From NCBI GenBank assembly GCA_000469685.2, contig LS997567.1, forward strand, positions 28,951,929 through 29,015,928: a DNA stretch of 64,000 bases, read 5' to 3'. The position numbers were made by a program, and so were the translations under genes. The notes beneath the pieces are model-generated. The model was not told where the DNA came from, did no database searches, and saw only the letters and a list, made by a program, of their open reading frames with translations. Below, in pieces: positions 1 through 9,985 of this stretch (its first letter is position 1; each line of letters starts with the position of its first letter). Origin of the DNA: Haemonchus contortus (taxonomy: Eukaryota > Nematoda > Chromadorea > Rhabditida > Trichostrongylidae).

Positions 1-598
1 TTGAACGCTTGATCGGGGTGGATGTTGACCGCTTTAAGATCTTCGTGCAACGTATCGAGCCACCGCTGCTTTGGACGTCCTCTAGGCCGCTTTCCGGGCA
101 CATCAAGGTTGAGACTGATCTTACGGACACTGTCGTTCTTTGCGCGAAGGGTATGACCATACCATCGTAGACGCGCTTCGCGCATTTTATCGACAATGGG
201 CGCAACACCGAATCGCTCCCTGATGGCGTCATTACTTATACGGTCTAAGCGTGTTACTCCGGCTGTCCAGCGCAGCATTTTTGTCTCCATCACGCTGAGA
301 CGGGCTTCAACCTCTTTGGTTGCAGGCCAGCATTCAGCGCCGTAGATTGCGACCGGCCGAATGACGGTTCTGTAGATCTTGGACTTAAGACGCTCAGGGA
401 TGTTCTTATCGCAGAGTACGCCAGTCATTGAGCGCCACTTCAACCACGCTGCATTCACGCGAGAATTCGTTTCAAAACCCAGGCTGCCGTCAGACGCAAT
501 TGCCGATCCAAGGTACTTGAAGGTTGTTGTCCGTGTGAGCTCAGTGCCATTGATCTTGATAGAGCCTGGCTCGCTCGAATCAGTGGTCAAGTACTCAG
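1..598 (-). CDS. C-terminal part of the same RTE polyprotein, shifted by one base
   Basis: If one A of the run at 599-606 is dropped, translation continues from VKK into TEYLTT and stays open for about 199 codons to the window edge. The segment contains the usual post-RT region of RTE elements: an FKYLG motif, AECWPA and MLRWTAGVTRLD, then an RLRWYGHTLRA stretch and a basic GKRPRGRPKQRW stretch. The last two are commonly followed by the end of the protein. This segment has no separate start codon, so it is part of the upstream gene and not a gene of its own. A sequencing or assembly error in the homopolymer, a real inactivating indel, or ribosomal slippage would all produce this pattern. Confidence 0.75.
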
Positions 599-3063
599 TT
601 TTTTTTGACGTTTAACCTGAGCCCGAACATAGCCAGACGGTCGGACCAGGTCTGCACCTGTGACTCGAGCTCGCTTTTGTCTTCGCTGGCGAGCATCACA
701 TCATCGGCATAAAGAAGCGTCCACGGAGCCGGCTTCTGGAGGTCTTTTGTGATGGTATCCATGACGACAACAAAAAGTAGTGGGGATAACGCAGAGCCTT
801 GGTGTACTCCGACGGAAATGGGAAATTCCGCCGATGTGCCCGCTGCCGTTTGCACTCGGCTCTTTGGGCTAGTGTAAAGGATGCGCACCCACTCAATGAG
901 CTCTTCGGGTACGCCATGCTGTTGTAAGGCATACCAAATAACGTCACGTGGAACGCGGTCAAAAGCCTTCTCTAAGTCTAGAAAGGCAAGATGTATCGGT
1001 CTACGTTTCTCGCGATGCTTTTCTAGAAGGAGGCGAGCGGCGTGTATGGCGTCGATGGTGCTACAAGCAGCTACAAAACCACACTGATTAGTGGTCAGCT
1101 CGACGATATCCCGGATACGACTGTCTACAATCCGCTCAAAGATTTTCATGCTGTGCGAGAGCAAGCGAATCGGACGGTAGCAAGTGCAGTCCCCAAGGCT
1201 GCCCTTTTTCTTCCAGATAGGAATCGTCGTGCTCTGTTGCCAGCTCTCAGGCACCTTCTTCTCTGCAACGACCTGGTTGAAGAATTCCGTCAACCATCCT
1301 GCAGGATTCCAGCCTTTCGATTTCCACAAGTCCGCTGCTACGTCGTCAGGACCACTTGCTTTGCCTGACTTCATCTTCTTCAAAGCCGTAATGGTCTCAT
1401 TCACGGTTATTCTCTGAACGGGACCGTGTACTGGCGGAGCGCAGGGGATGGCGGGATGAGCGAATTCGACTGTTGAGATGTTTGCGAAGTACTCTCGCCA
1501 TCGTTTCAGTACTTGCCTGCGATCCGTTAAGAGGCGACCGTTCTCGTCATTTATGCCGAAGAACTTTTCTATATCCTCGGTCTGGCGGTTGCGGGTCTTT
1601 GCGAGTCGGTAAACGTACCGCTCACCATCCCGAGACTCGAGTTTCTTATTAAGATCGGCATAATGAGCTGCCTTCTGAGAAGCAACAGCCTTCTTCGCCT
1701 CTTTCTTCGCTATCTGATAGCGTTGCCAGTTGTCCGCCGTCTTTTCGATAAGAAATGCGTGGTACTGCTTTTTCTTCTCACGGACTTTATCCCTGACATG
1801 GTCGGTCCACAGCCATGTTTGCTTATCGAGCTTCCGCCGTCCAGGCTTGGTCACGCCGAGCTTCGACCGTGCGGCCCGGGTTATCGCTTCCGCAGCTCCC
1901 TTCCAAGTTTCGTCGACAGTCGTTACCGCTGGTAACAGAATACTGGAAACGACGGCCTCTTCTTTCTCCTTCAGTCGCCACCACTTGATTCTCGCAGGCC
2001 CGCACCTTTCTGCTAATTTCGGTTTCGGCGGGGCGATCTTGAACGTACAAATCAGTGGTCGGTGTTGCGTTGCGACCGTTTCATAGGGAACTGTCTTTGC
2101 GTCTGTTACGAGCCCCTGATCGCGGTGCCTGACAAGGACAAAATCAATTTGCGTTCTGTTCTCACCGCTATAGAAGGTGATGAGATGAGAGTCACGTTTG
2201 CGAAATCTCGTGTTTACAATGGCGAGATTATGCGAGTCTGCATATTCGAGAATTCGCTCGCCATCAGTGTTACGTGACCCATATCCGAAACCCCCATGGC
2301 AGCTATAACCGTCTTTCGTAGCGCCCACGTGACCGTTGAGGTCACCTGCGACAACTATGGCTTCTTGTAACGGTACTTCAGCTGTCTTCTCATCTAGCAG
2401 GTTCCAGAACTTGTCCTTGGTCTGCTCGGAGCATCCAGTCTGCGGAGCATAAGCTGAGAAGAGATGGTATTTCTGGCGTTCGATGACTACCACGATCTTC
2501 ATTAGGCGGTCATCGAAGCGTTCCACGCTTACTATCGAGTCACGGAACCGTTCAGAGACTATTATCCCGACGCCGCTGGTGGTTTTTGGGCCACCACAAA
2601 GAACGGCTTTGAAGCCGAGGCCAATGTCCCTGGACTTGCAGCAGGACCACCTCGTTTCCTGCACGGCACAGAAATCAATTCGTCGACGCTCTAGAGCTAC
2701 TGCTAACTCGTACAAGCGTCCCGTTAATGTGCCAACATTTAAGGTCGCAACGCGGGTCTTCCATACGTTGCGTGGCTTTCGGACTAGCTTAGTTGCCCCC
2801 CGATGCCGTCCTTGCACCGGAGACCCTCGCATACTTTTCACACTCACCGGGCCTTGCGAGTGCGCGTCGGCTCCCGCGGACGCCGTAGCATTACATCGAA
2901 CTTCTTTGAGTGACATTAACATTTTTGATGTGACTGGGGTGTTCGTAGGCCGGCCTGTCACGGGGCCTGTCGCCTGCATTCGAATGTCCGTGGTCAGCTC
3001 AGCCCACAGAGTGGGCGGTTTCCAGTGGCACCCCTTGGAGGAACGGATTTCGCCACCTGTCAC
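595..3063 (-). CDS. Endonuclease/reverse transcriptase ORF of RTE-type LINE (822 codons to the slip)
   Basis: The protein has a poorly conserved N-terminus of about 100 residues, then an APE-type endonuclease. Visible endonuclease residues are the metal-binding Glu in QETRW (residue 136), GDLNGHVG (240-247), QIDFVLVR (305-312) and a final His in QHRPL (334). The reverse transcriptase follows: CYRPIRLLS (628-636), motif A FLDLEKAFD (694-702), motif B HQGSALSPLL (754-763) and the catalytic YADD (785-788). The first ATG is taken as the start, but the true start could be an internal Met because the first 95 residues resemble no domain I know. The ORF ends in VKKN-stop only because of the A8 run. 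Role: nicks the target and copies the element RNA. All catalytic residues I can check are present. Confidence 0.85.
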   Translation of the reverse strand: MTGGEIRSSKGCHWKPPTLWAELTTDIRMQATGPVTGRPTNTPVTSKMLMSLKEVRCNATASAGADAHSQGPVSVKSMRGSPVQGRHRGATKLVRKPRNVWKTRVATLNVGTLTGRLYELAVALERRRIDFCAVQETRWSCCKSRDIGLGFKAVLCGGPKTTSGVGIIVSERFRDSIVSVERFDDRLMKIVVVIERQKYHLFSAYAPQTGCSEQTKDKFWNLLDEKTAEVPLQEAIVVAGDLNGHVGATKDGYSCHGGFGYGSRNTDGERILEYADSHNLAIVNTRFRKRDSHLITFYSGENRTQIDFVLVRHRDQGLVTDAKTVPYETVATQHRPLICTFKIAPPKPKLAERCGPARIKWWRLKEKEEAVVSSILLPAVTTVDETWKGAAEAITRAARSKLGVTKPGRRKLDKQTWLWTDHVRDKVREKKKQYHAFLIEKTADNWQRYQIAKKEAKKAVASQKAAHYADLNKKLESRDGERYVYRLAKTRNRQTEDIEKFFGINDENGRLLTDRRQVLKRWREYFANISTVEFAHPAIPCAPPVHGPVQRITVNETITALKKMKSGKASGPDDVAADLWKSKGWNPAGWLTEFFNQVVAEKKVPESWQQSTTIPIWKKKGSLGDCTCYRPIRLLSHSMKIFERIVDSRIRDIVELTTNQCGFVAACSTIDAIHAARLLLEKHREKRRPIHLAFLDLEKAFDRVPRDVIWYALQQHGVPEELIEWVRILYTSPKSRVQTAAGTSAEFPISVGVHQGSALSPLLFVVVMDTITKDLQKPAPWTLLYADDVMLASEDKSELESQVQTWSDRLAMFGLRLNVKKN

Positions 3064-3689
3064 CCACTCCTCATAAATTTTTTTCAGCTGTCCTTCTTCT
3101 TCACGTTCAGCGCTTGCCCTTTCTTGGAGACGGAATCCATTTTTTATGTTGACACTACCATTCCCATTGAATGCCTGGTCGGAAGATATGAGATGAATTT
3201 ATATCTCCATGCAAAATGCTCCGGACGACCTTCAGACTGTTTCTGAGACCCTCGAAGTGGGGTGAAACGGAAGGATGTAAACACTATCATATTTTAAAAG
3301 CAAGCTTGGCGCCTATTTATAGCGGAAAGACTTCTCTTAAAGGCTTCCTTATTGCATCTTTGCGTGTCTGATCATTTCCTGAACGTGTACTTCAATTCTC
3401 TAATTACTGGACAGCACTGCATGGTATGTCGCGATCCTGTACGTTTTCGATTCGAGGATCTCTTCCAGTAGAGAATACCAGTCATTGTGCGCTATTCGAA
3501 CCATGCTGCACTCGAACGCTAACCAACTTAAAATTTCGAACTACCTTCAGACGCGATTGCCCACCCAAGGTGCTTGAAGTTTCAGGGTAGCCTTAAACTA
3601 CGTTACATGAAAAAACCAACAATCTGACATGATACTTAATGAGAAGCAATCAGACTTGGCACATAGCTTACTGTGACCGGCGCAAACTA

Positions 3690-4530
3690 AAAGTCAAAGT
3701 GAGACCTCCGTATGGCCTTCTTTGTCCTTCACGACAGCCAGGCGTTTAGGGTACGAGTCGATGACGTCCACAGGTACTTGACATCGGTTTCATCCTTAGC
3801 CTTCCTTAGGGCCGAGTTGAGCGGCCTTTCATTGGCAAGGATAGAGGCTGGCACCTTGGCCGCTCACCAGACCTGGAACATCGGCGACTTGTGCGCGGGC
3901 GCAGAATTTTGTTAAAAGACACACTGCTGATTTCTGAGTTGTGCCTGGCTCGGAGGCAGTAGTTCTCCAAGATGTGCTCGACGTAGTGGTCCGCGCCGAT
4001 CCTCACGCCGAGATCGAAGCTTGCCTCTGGGACACACTAGGTCCTCACCATCATACTGGCAGGGCGAGAGGTCTGAGGAACTACTCTTCCCCTGAAATCG
4101 CCCCTGTAAATGGGACGCGGCCAGCACTTGCCGGCCAGAGTAGTTCCTCAGACCTCTCGCAGCTGCCTCAATGATGAACACCTTTTCGTGGGAAAAGACG
4201 GTCACAAAGTGCTTCCCGACGATCGTTCGCGCAAGCAAGACCAGGCATCTTGAGAGCCGGCCGGCCTTATTCTTTTCCTTAAACCCCCTGCATGTTCTGA
4301 TCTCGTAAGCATAGAGCCCGAGGTGGACATGCACCAACCTTTCGATAGATTGTCGCGAGATCTTGAGCTCTTTAGCCATTTTTCGCATGCTGTGGCGAGT
4401 ATTTCTAACTTTGGCTTCTTGACGGCTGTTCGTTTAGCAGAAATTCTTCGGTGCGTGGTCTCGAGGACTTTCTCAGCCGTGTTTGTGGTACCCGCACCGT
4501 GACTGTCACATGCAAGTGCCAAGTCTTTGA
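3690..4530 (-). pseudogene. Mariner-type transposase remnant
   Basis: Minus-strand frames give, in order, pieces of a DD34D transposase. First comes a helix-turn-helix segment around RKMAKELKISRQSIERLV (4330-4388), then a VFSHEKVFII block near 4165-4205 that corresponds to the usual FSDEKLF with the first catalytic Asp changed to His. Near 3880-3912 is QQNSAPAHKS, the counterpart of the family's QQDSAPAHK block, with its Asp changed to Asn. At least two frameshifts and two stops separate the blocks. A short fold-back has been inserted directly after the first block. The element lies between two fragments of a decayed RTE copy. TIRs were not recognised, so the ends are approximate. It cannot encode an active enzyme. 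Confidence 0.65.
4064..4160. repeat. 97-bp fold-back insert with perfect 23-bp arms
   Basis: Bases 4064-4086 and 4138-4160 are perfect reverse complements, separated by about 51 bp. The arms start with GCGAGAGGTCTGAGG. The unit interrupts the mariner transposase frame just after its first catalytic block, so it is a later insertion, probably a miniature fold-back transposon. It is too short to code. No target duplication is clear. Confidence 0.7.
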
Positions 4531-5420
4531 AGCCAGTTGAATTGCGAGCGACACCTTCTTCGTCTTTGGATCTGTTACCATCTATTACGAGTTTATCGTC
4601 TCTGCGAGACCATGCACTGGCAAAATATATTGCAGAGAATGGCGGACGAACTTTGCTCTTGAGATATCCTCGAGTAGTCCTACTGTCACTTTACATCAAT
4701 ACGGCTTTCTTACGATCCATCGAAAGTCGACCTTTCCCGGCATTAATGACATGTCAATATTTGGTTTCCTCGGTTGGCGATGGCAAGCCTCAGCTTGGCC
4801 TTCAACATGGCGCACTTCGATTTTCTCGCTGAGACTTAAGCCTTCTTCGCTGACTTCTTCGCTTCTTGATACTTTTTCTCAAACCCTATCCGTATACAAC
4901 CTCAATTTCAATTCTCCACCGTCCAGACTATGTTTGGTCCAGCTCGAAGCCAGCAACTGATATTATCGCAATAGCAGCACCATTCCAAGTTCCCTTGACA
5001 GCCCTGACAGACGGTAGCTGGATTCGTGTTGCACAGCTGCCTTCTTTCCCTTCTATGGCTACAACTCAAATCTCGCAGACCCACTCCGTTTCGCTTGCTT
5101 TTGCCCTGCTACCGCGATCTTTCAGTGGTCGATGTTGCGAGACGACAGTTTCAATGATATCCATACGCAGCCGTTGAAGCCGCAACATGCTAACAAACGA
5201 GCCCTGGTAATCATTGTAGACAATCACTCCCGTATAGTTCGTGTTTCTAGGACCACTGCAGAGGTTCGATACCGAAATTTTTCTCGACTAGCAGCAAGAT
5301 CACCTCGATTTATGCATGACACAGAAACCTCTCAGTTTACGCTCTAGCCCACCTACTAGTTCGTTAGAGGAGACCTGCGAAAACTTCAAGTTCCAACATT
5401 TGGAGTCTCTCATAGCTTGA

Positions 5421-7519
5421 CGATTTTGTGACTGGTAGTTGTCTTCCGAAGCCGGTACTGTATCAAAGACTCTCGCATACTTTTCCACCCATTGATCTTT
5501 GTGAGTCCACTTTAGCTTCTGTGAACGCCATAGTGTCAATAGTAATACATGAGCCCAGTACATTCGACCATAAGGCAGTACACTACCTAACAAACGTCAC
5601 TAATCATCTTAATGTGGTATAGGCGTTTGCAGGTTGGCATTTCATCTGCTTCAATCGCTCGGGAGGAAAAGTTTCCCTGGTAGAAAAGAGGAATTCTGGA
5701 ATGATACGGTTGGCACTCTTCGCCAGCTTTCGTGAACGACGGTGTGCTTGAGTTAATGAGTAGTGCGTAGCTGTGGACACTAGCTGCTGAAGAAGTGCTA
5801 TCCTTCTTTTTGGAGGAGTTCAGTTGTGGTCACTCTCCACTTGTTTCAGAATCGATATTCCGCATTGATTCTATGACTGGTTTTATCTCTTCATGGGGCG
5901 GCCCAACATCTTTCGTTTTCTGTACATGATAGCTTTTGTGAGACGACGTACGGTTTCTCCCCATACACGCAGGCAGATCCGAAGGGATTCTGGAGTTTTC
6001 AGCTCCTTCAGCGAATAAATATGGGAGACGCCGTACTTGAACAGTCATGGTCATTTAAACGACACAGGTCATGGGATCCTGTGATGACCGCTGAACCAAG
6101 CCGTGACTGAGCATACTCGCTGGGCGTCAAACGAACCCCAAGGTGGCTGTCAGTGCGATAGTCAAATTCCTTTACGAAAGACTCGTACGAGAGAAATGAT
6201 TCCTTTCGTGTCCCTACAGCGGAAATGATCTATGAGTCTACTGACTAGCGCCATTATTAATGGACGAAGGGCACCTACGCCCAATCAAGGAAATCGACTA
6301 ATTGGACGACAGGTGATGACAGTGATGTTCTGTTATGTGATTTTGCAACTACTCAAGCAGAAGTCAAGTATGGTGCAGATGAAGCAGAAGTAGAGGGAAG
6401 AGGTTTTGTGTTGTATGCATTTGAGAGAAGGAATTATGTCGTGAGATCAGAGTTTCGCACCTGTTGTCCTGAATGTGAAGCATCATGAGCTCAGTGTGAT
6501 TATAAGAGGGGAAAACCTACTTCACAAAAAACATTTGTACACTTTTATCTTTGTTTCCTCCCTCTATTTTTGCGTGTTCATGTTACTGCTATCGAGACGA
6601 TATTTATCAAAAGATATTGAGGATATTGAGCATTACCTTGAGATTTTGCTCCAATTCTTCACGTTGATCTCAACATCAATGCAACATAAACTTGTGGAGA
6701 ATTTTCACACTAGATCGGGAGACTTCGAGAGAAAAATAGAAGTTTGGCATACCACTTGCCTATCGTCTTGTTTTATTTAATACTTTTATACCTAAGATTG
6801 AGTAAGAGCAGAGAGTATGTAGCTAAGTTATTGCGATTCAGTGCAAGTATGCTATGCTGTTGACTAGAGGATCTCATTTCAAAGGTTCTTTCCGAATAAA
6901 TCATAACATTTGCCCACGTCTATCGGTGTCACTTCGTTTCTTTTCAGCATTTTTCTTAGGGGAATTTGTAGGTCTTTTTTCTAATCAATAACGTCAAGAA
7001 TGTTTCATGAAATGCATTGGTATAACTATTGATGAAAAAAGAAGAAGAAGTCCAGTCTAACGATTTAATGCTGTCTATCTCAACTACATTATAAGGCTGA
7101 TATACGAGAAGAAATGTAAGGAGTGAAAGACGATTATGATGTCTGAAGAATGACTTTTTATAGGCAAAAAACGAAAGAAAGGCCTATATCAAAGTTAAGA
7201 ACACAATCTTCTACCTAAATTCACACTGGAGCCGTGCAATTACATAATCAGGGCAAAACTGTGAATGTATCGGAGGAAAAAAAGTTCTACTGCCCGCATC
7301 ACTTGTCACGGATGCGACCCTGACCGTCGGGCGCACCGTGCGCGGACCAATCCATGTCTGCTCGGTCGCCACAACGGTTACAGGACCGTTGTCAACCGCG
7401 TGTGTAGTGACTCAGCCTTTGAGCAGTGACTTTTTGTCGTTTTCTCTGCGCCTCCATTAACAGGCATGGGAGGCGGTCGTTTGGCGCGATGGGCGGGGTC
7501 GCGCCGCCTATTTGAGACG
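5421..7519. other. No recognisable gene
   Basis: About 2.1 kb without a frame that resembles a known protein. Bases 6240-6330 contain a GACGACAGGTGATG-like string that resembles the 3' tail of the RTE copy at 15590-15620, but the flanking match is poor. Bases 7290-7450 are GC-rich compared with the surroundings and carry no ORF I can identify. Bases 6400-7290 are AT-rich and featureless. Confidence 0.4.
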
Positions 7520-7700
7520 GCGCGACTCCGCCCGTCGCGCCGTTCAACTCGTTCAGATCGCGTAATCTTCTGCTCTGTTCTCCTCTATAGATGATGGATT
7601 GTAGGGGATAGGATCATCTTCTATCATCTATAGAGCAGAGGATAGCGGAAGATTACGCGATCTGAACGAGTTGAATGGCGCGATGGGCGGAGTCGCGCCG
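7520..7700. repeat. Palindromic MITE-like element
   Basis: The left arm (about 7521-7599) and the right arm (about 7622-7700) are near-perfect inverted repeats of about 78 bp around a spacer of about 22 bp. Both outer ends carry CGCGACTCCGCCC or its complement, and both inner ends carry ATCATCTATAGAG. A few substitutions separate the arms. A cruciform or long hairpin transcript is possible. No coding potential. The GC-rich motif GGGCGG(A/G)GTCGCGCCG also occurs just to the left (7490-7506), so the element may begin slightly earlier. I do not know the family. Confidence 0.75.
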
Positions 7701-8246
7701 ATTCAACGTTTACTTCAAGACCACATAGATTTTTCTCGGTGTAGATGTCCTGTGCAGATGCTTTATTGATATTTGGACGGAGATCAAGCCTTTAGTTTTC
7801 TTAGAGCGTCTGAACTGGTCAACGAGCAACAAACCTCACCGAGGCGCTACACATTACAACACATCCTTCATTTTCCGTATCTTCTATCTGTTTGTCTGTT
7901 GAAAGTAGGAAGTTTTCTTAGTTGAACTAAGTATATCTTTCAGAAAATCTTTTGACTCTCGGACCCATTCGAAAGTCTACTCTTGACGAGAGAGCGCTCT
8001 GAAGGAGAGTACGGACAACGAGCGGACACGCCCTCTTCCCGCCGGTGAACATGACACGCAGAGACTGCTTAACCGTCTGATTCTCTCAGCGAGAGAAATT
8101 CTGGTTGACAATAGCCCTGTAACCCGCCTGTAAGCCCTGTAACCCGACACAACGCGTCGCGTTCCATGTGTAGTACGCGTTCCTTCGAACATCATAGTCA
8201 GTCTGCACTCGTCCCGCACGGTGACCGATGGCTGTCTGGTGCTGGC

Positions 8247-8564
8247 AACGCTGTTGTTGTGTTGGGAGCCGTTGTAGAGCCCTTGTCCAGTGGCAGAGAT
8301 GTCGATTACAGATGTATATGTCGATATATGTCGATTATTAGTGGGCACGGTGAATAATGAATAATGCAGCACAGTCGACTGTAGGGAGGTTAGAGGTGTT
8401 GATGAAGGCGCTAGGCCGGTAGAAGGCTGGAAGGTCGTATAACTCGATGCCTAACTGGAGAGCCGGCCGATCTTATTGTTTATATAGGCGATTTTCCCGC
8501 CGGTCATAAGATCGATAAGATCACCATAGTGTGTGATTACGTGATCACCAATACAACACCTCCC
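8247..8564 (-). repeat. 3' LTR of the deleted gypsy element (clear part)
   Basis: Matches 9712-9984 in direct orientation over its whole length with scattered substitutions and small indels. Shared blocks include TGTGTTGGG, AGCCCTTGTCC, AGTCGACT and ATGAAGGCGCTAGGCC. The minus-strand start is TG, as expected for an LTR. The divergence between the two LTRs is obvious by eye, so the insertion is not recent. The lower end probably extends to about 8000. Confidence 0.65.
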
Positions 8565-8817
8565 CAGTAGAAAAAAGAAACATTCAGCAAGTGAACTAAC
8601 GAACTGTTTCTGGGTACCTTTGTACCGGCCTTCTTATCCTTGTAGAGCGACGTAGTGGTACCTTGGCTCCGTGGGTCTGTCGTCCTTGAGCAGCAGCAAC
8701 TTTAGCTTGGGCAGCTTCCTCTCGTCGTGTCCACACGTTCAATTCGAGCGTCTCGAGCAGGATCAGCCATTACTTATTTCCATAACCTGACGGTGCTTTC
8801 TTTTTTTTAATATTTCT

Positions 8818-9436
8818 TCACGACGACGCAGCTGATTTGCGTGTTTCCTCGTTATCCTTACTCAGGTTAACTTCATAGTTGACCTTGCCAATTATATCTG
8901 AGTTTGATTCGTGAATCTTCTCCTTTTCACAGAATTCATTCACGCGACCAGTATACGTGGGATAATCTTCAGCGTCGTTCTTCTCTAACTTGAGGCACTG
9001 ACATCTTGTGGTGAACAGCGACGTCTTGTCATCGAAAAGCTGCTTCCGTGCTTCTACCGCTTCATCGAATCCAATTTGGGAAGCATTTCTGGGTAGAACA
9101 TGCCACTGGTATTTGTTGAATATCACTGAATTCAGTCTCTCGCATAATAGCCTCACTCTGTTAGTCTCTGTGAGCTGTTTCGCGTCTTCAGAAAAATTTT
9201 TCTTTGTATCTTGAGAACCATTTCGAGAAGCTCATATTAGCATCGGTGTCAAAAATTAATTTCTCGATTCGGTTGCTCAAGGCTGTCACATTAGGGAGTG
9301 TCACCTGTTCTTCTGGCTTAACGGCTCCCCGGTCCCGCTCTGGGGCGTGATCTATAGTTTTCGCGATGATGTCCCTTTGTTCCTTTATCATTGTCGACGC
9401 GAAATTCCTTTGCTCTTCAATCAGTCGCTTGAACAT
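8818..9436 (-). pseudogene. Gypsy gag (capsid) fragment with one frameshift
   Basis: The first frame (9436-9188) contains a glutamine-rich start, IEEQRNF and IKEQRDI, then IEKLIFDTDANMSFSKWFSRY. The second frame (9180-8818) continues with AKQLTETNRVRLLCERLN, then a block around CLKLEKNDAEDYPTYTGRVN. This order (Q-rich N-terminus, FDPDAxMTFxxWFxRYE-like motif, then the capsid helices) is that of gag from nematode gypsy elements. The shift lies in a T5 run near 9200. The protein ends before any zinc knuckle. It would form the particle shell in an intact element. A related, equally broken gag is at 62.2-62.9 kb. Confidence 0.7.
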
Positions 9437-9711
9437 CGACAGGACTGTGGCTGGATCTATTGCTCCACCAACAGGTCAGCATACAGGGAAGAGCAGAAAA
9501 TCAATAAAGAAAAATCAAACAGGCAAAAGGTTTCTTCTCCGTGCAAGTGGGGCTTGTCCCACACAAATGCGGCCAAAAGGGAAACAAAAACGAAGAAAGC
9601 TTATCTGCAAGTACTCTCCAGCTTCGCTTGTTGAAGCCGGATATAAGGACGGTCGTCGAGCCGACTCTCGAGTCGTACGTAGTGATTGCGGGGTTCTTCG
9701 AAGGTTCTGAT

Positions 9712-9984
9712 CGCCACTGTTGTGTTGGGTGCCGTTGTCGAGCCCTTGTCCGGTGGCAGAGATGCCGATTATAGATTTGTTAGTAGGCACGGTGAGTAAA
9801 GAATAATGCAACACAGTCGACTCGGGGGAGGTTGGAGGTGCTGATGAAGGCGCTAGGCCAGTAGGAGACTGGAAGGCCGTATAACTCGATAACTAACTGG
9901 TGAGCCCGCCATCCCAGGGTTTACACAGGCGATTTCCCTGCAGGTCACAAGATCGATAATATCACCATGATCACTAATACAACA
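9712..9984 (-). repeat. 5' LTR of the deleted gypsy element (clear part)
   Basis: Partner of 8247-8564. The inner end cannot be fixed from one pair of copies; the gag region starts by about 9480. No convincing tRNA primer-binding site was found between 9480 and 9700. Confidence 0.6.
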
Positions 9985-9985
9985 G

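Larger units (their letters stand above)
1..3063 (-). mobile_element. RTE-type non-LTR retrotransposon, cut by the window edge
   Basis: One element fills this stretch on the minus strand: an apurinic-type endonuclease, then a reverse transcriptase, then the C-terminal region typical of RTE-like LINEs. The reading frame is broken once, in an A8 run (599-606 on the plus strand), and then stays open to base 1, so the 3' end lies outside the window. No in-frame stop other than the slip is visible across about 1,020 codons, which suggests a young copy. LINEs of this class copy themselves by target-primed reverse transcription in the nucleus. The 5' boundary is not clear; I see no target-site duplication because the other end is missing. 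Family assignment rests on motif order and recall of nematode RTE proteins. Confidence 0.85.
3420..5420 (-). pseudogene. Old, decayed RTE copy in two pieces
   Basis: Two stretches align by eye with the intact RTE at the left of the window, in the same orientation. Bases ~3440-3590 match ~415-540 (C-terminal region). Bases ~4700-5420 match ~1640-2760 (linker between RT and endonuclease, then the endonuclease N-terminus), with large deletions. For example, the block around 4915-4995 follows 1850-1910, and 5310-5420 follows 2650-2765. Reading frames are destroyed throughout. The gap between the two pieces holds a mariner remnant, although most of the RT is missing too, so the mariner insertion alone does not explain the break. 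Bases 5900-6330 may hold further tail fragments of an RTE element, but the match is too weak to call. Confidence 0.6.
7977..9985 (-). mobile_element. Internally deleted Ty3/gypsy LTR retrotransposon
   Basis: Two direct repeats flank a gag fragment in the layout of an LTR element on the minus strand. On that strand both repeats begin TGTTGTATTRGTG: one at 9984 (5' LTR) and one at about 8564 (3' LTR). Immediately before the 3' LTR is a purine-rich GGGGAGGTG that serves well as a polypurine tract. Only about 1 kb lies between the LTRs and it holds gag alone, so the whole pol gene has been lost. The lower ends of the LTRs are uncertain; similarity is clear at 8247-8564 and 9712-9984 and weaker for another 100-200 bp below each. 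The element may have been trans-mobilised or may simply have decayed by deletion. Confidence 0.7.

Noticed and set aside
2483..3076. A 197-codon plus-strand ORF
   Set aside because: Antisense of the RTE endonuclease ORF; no independent similarity.
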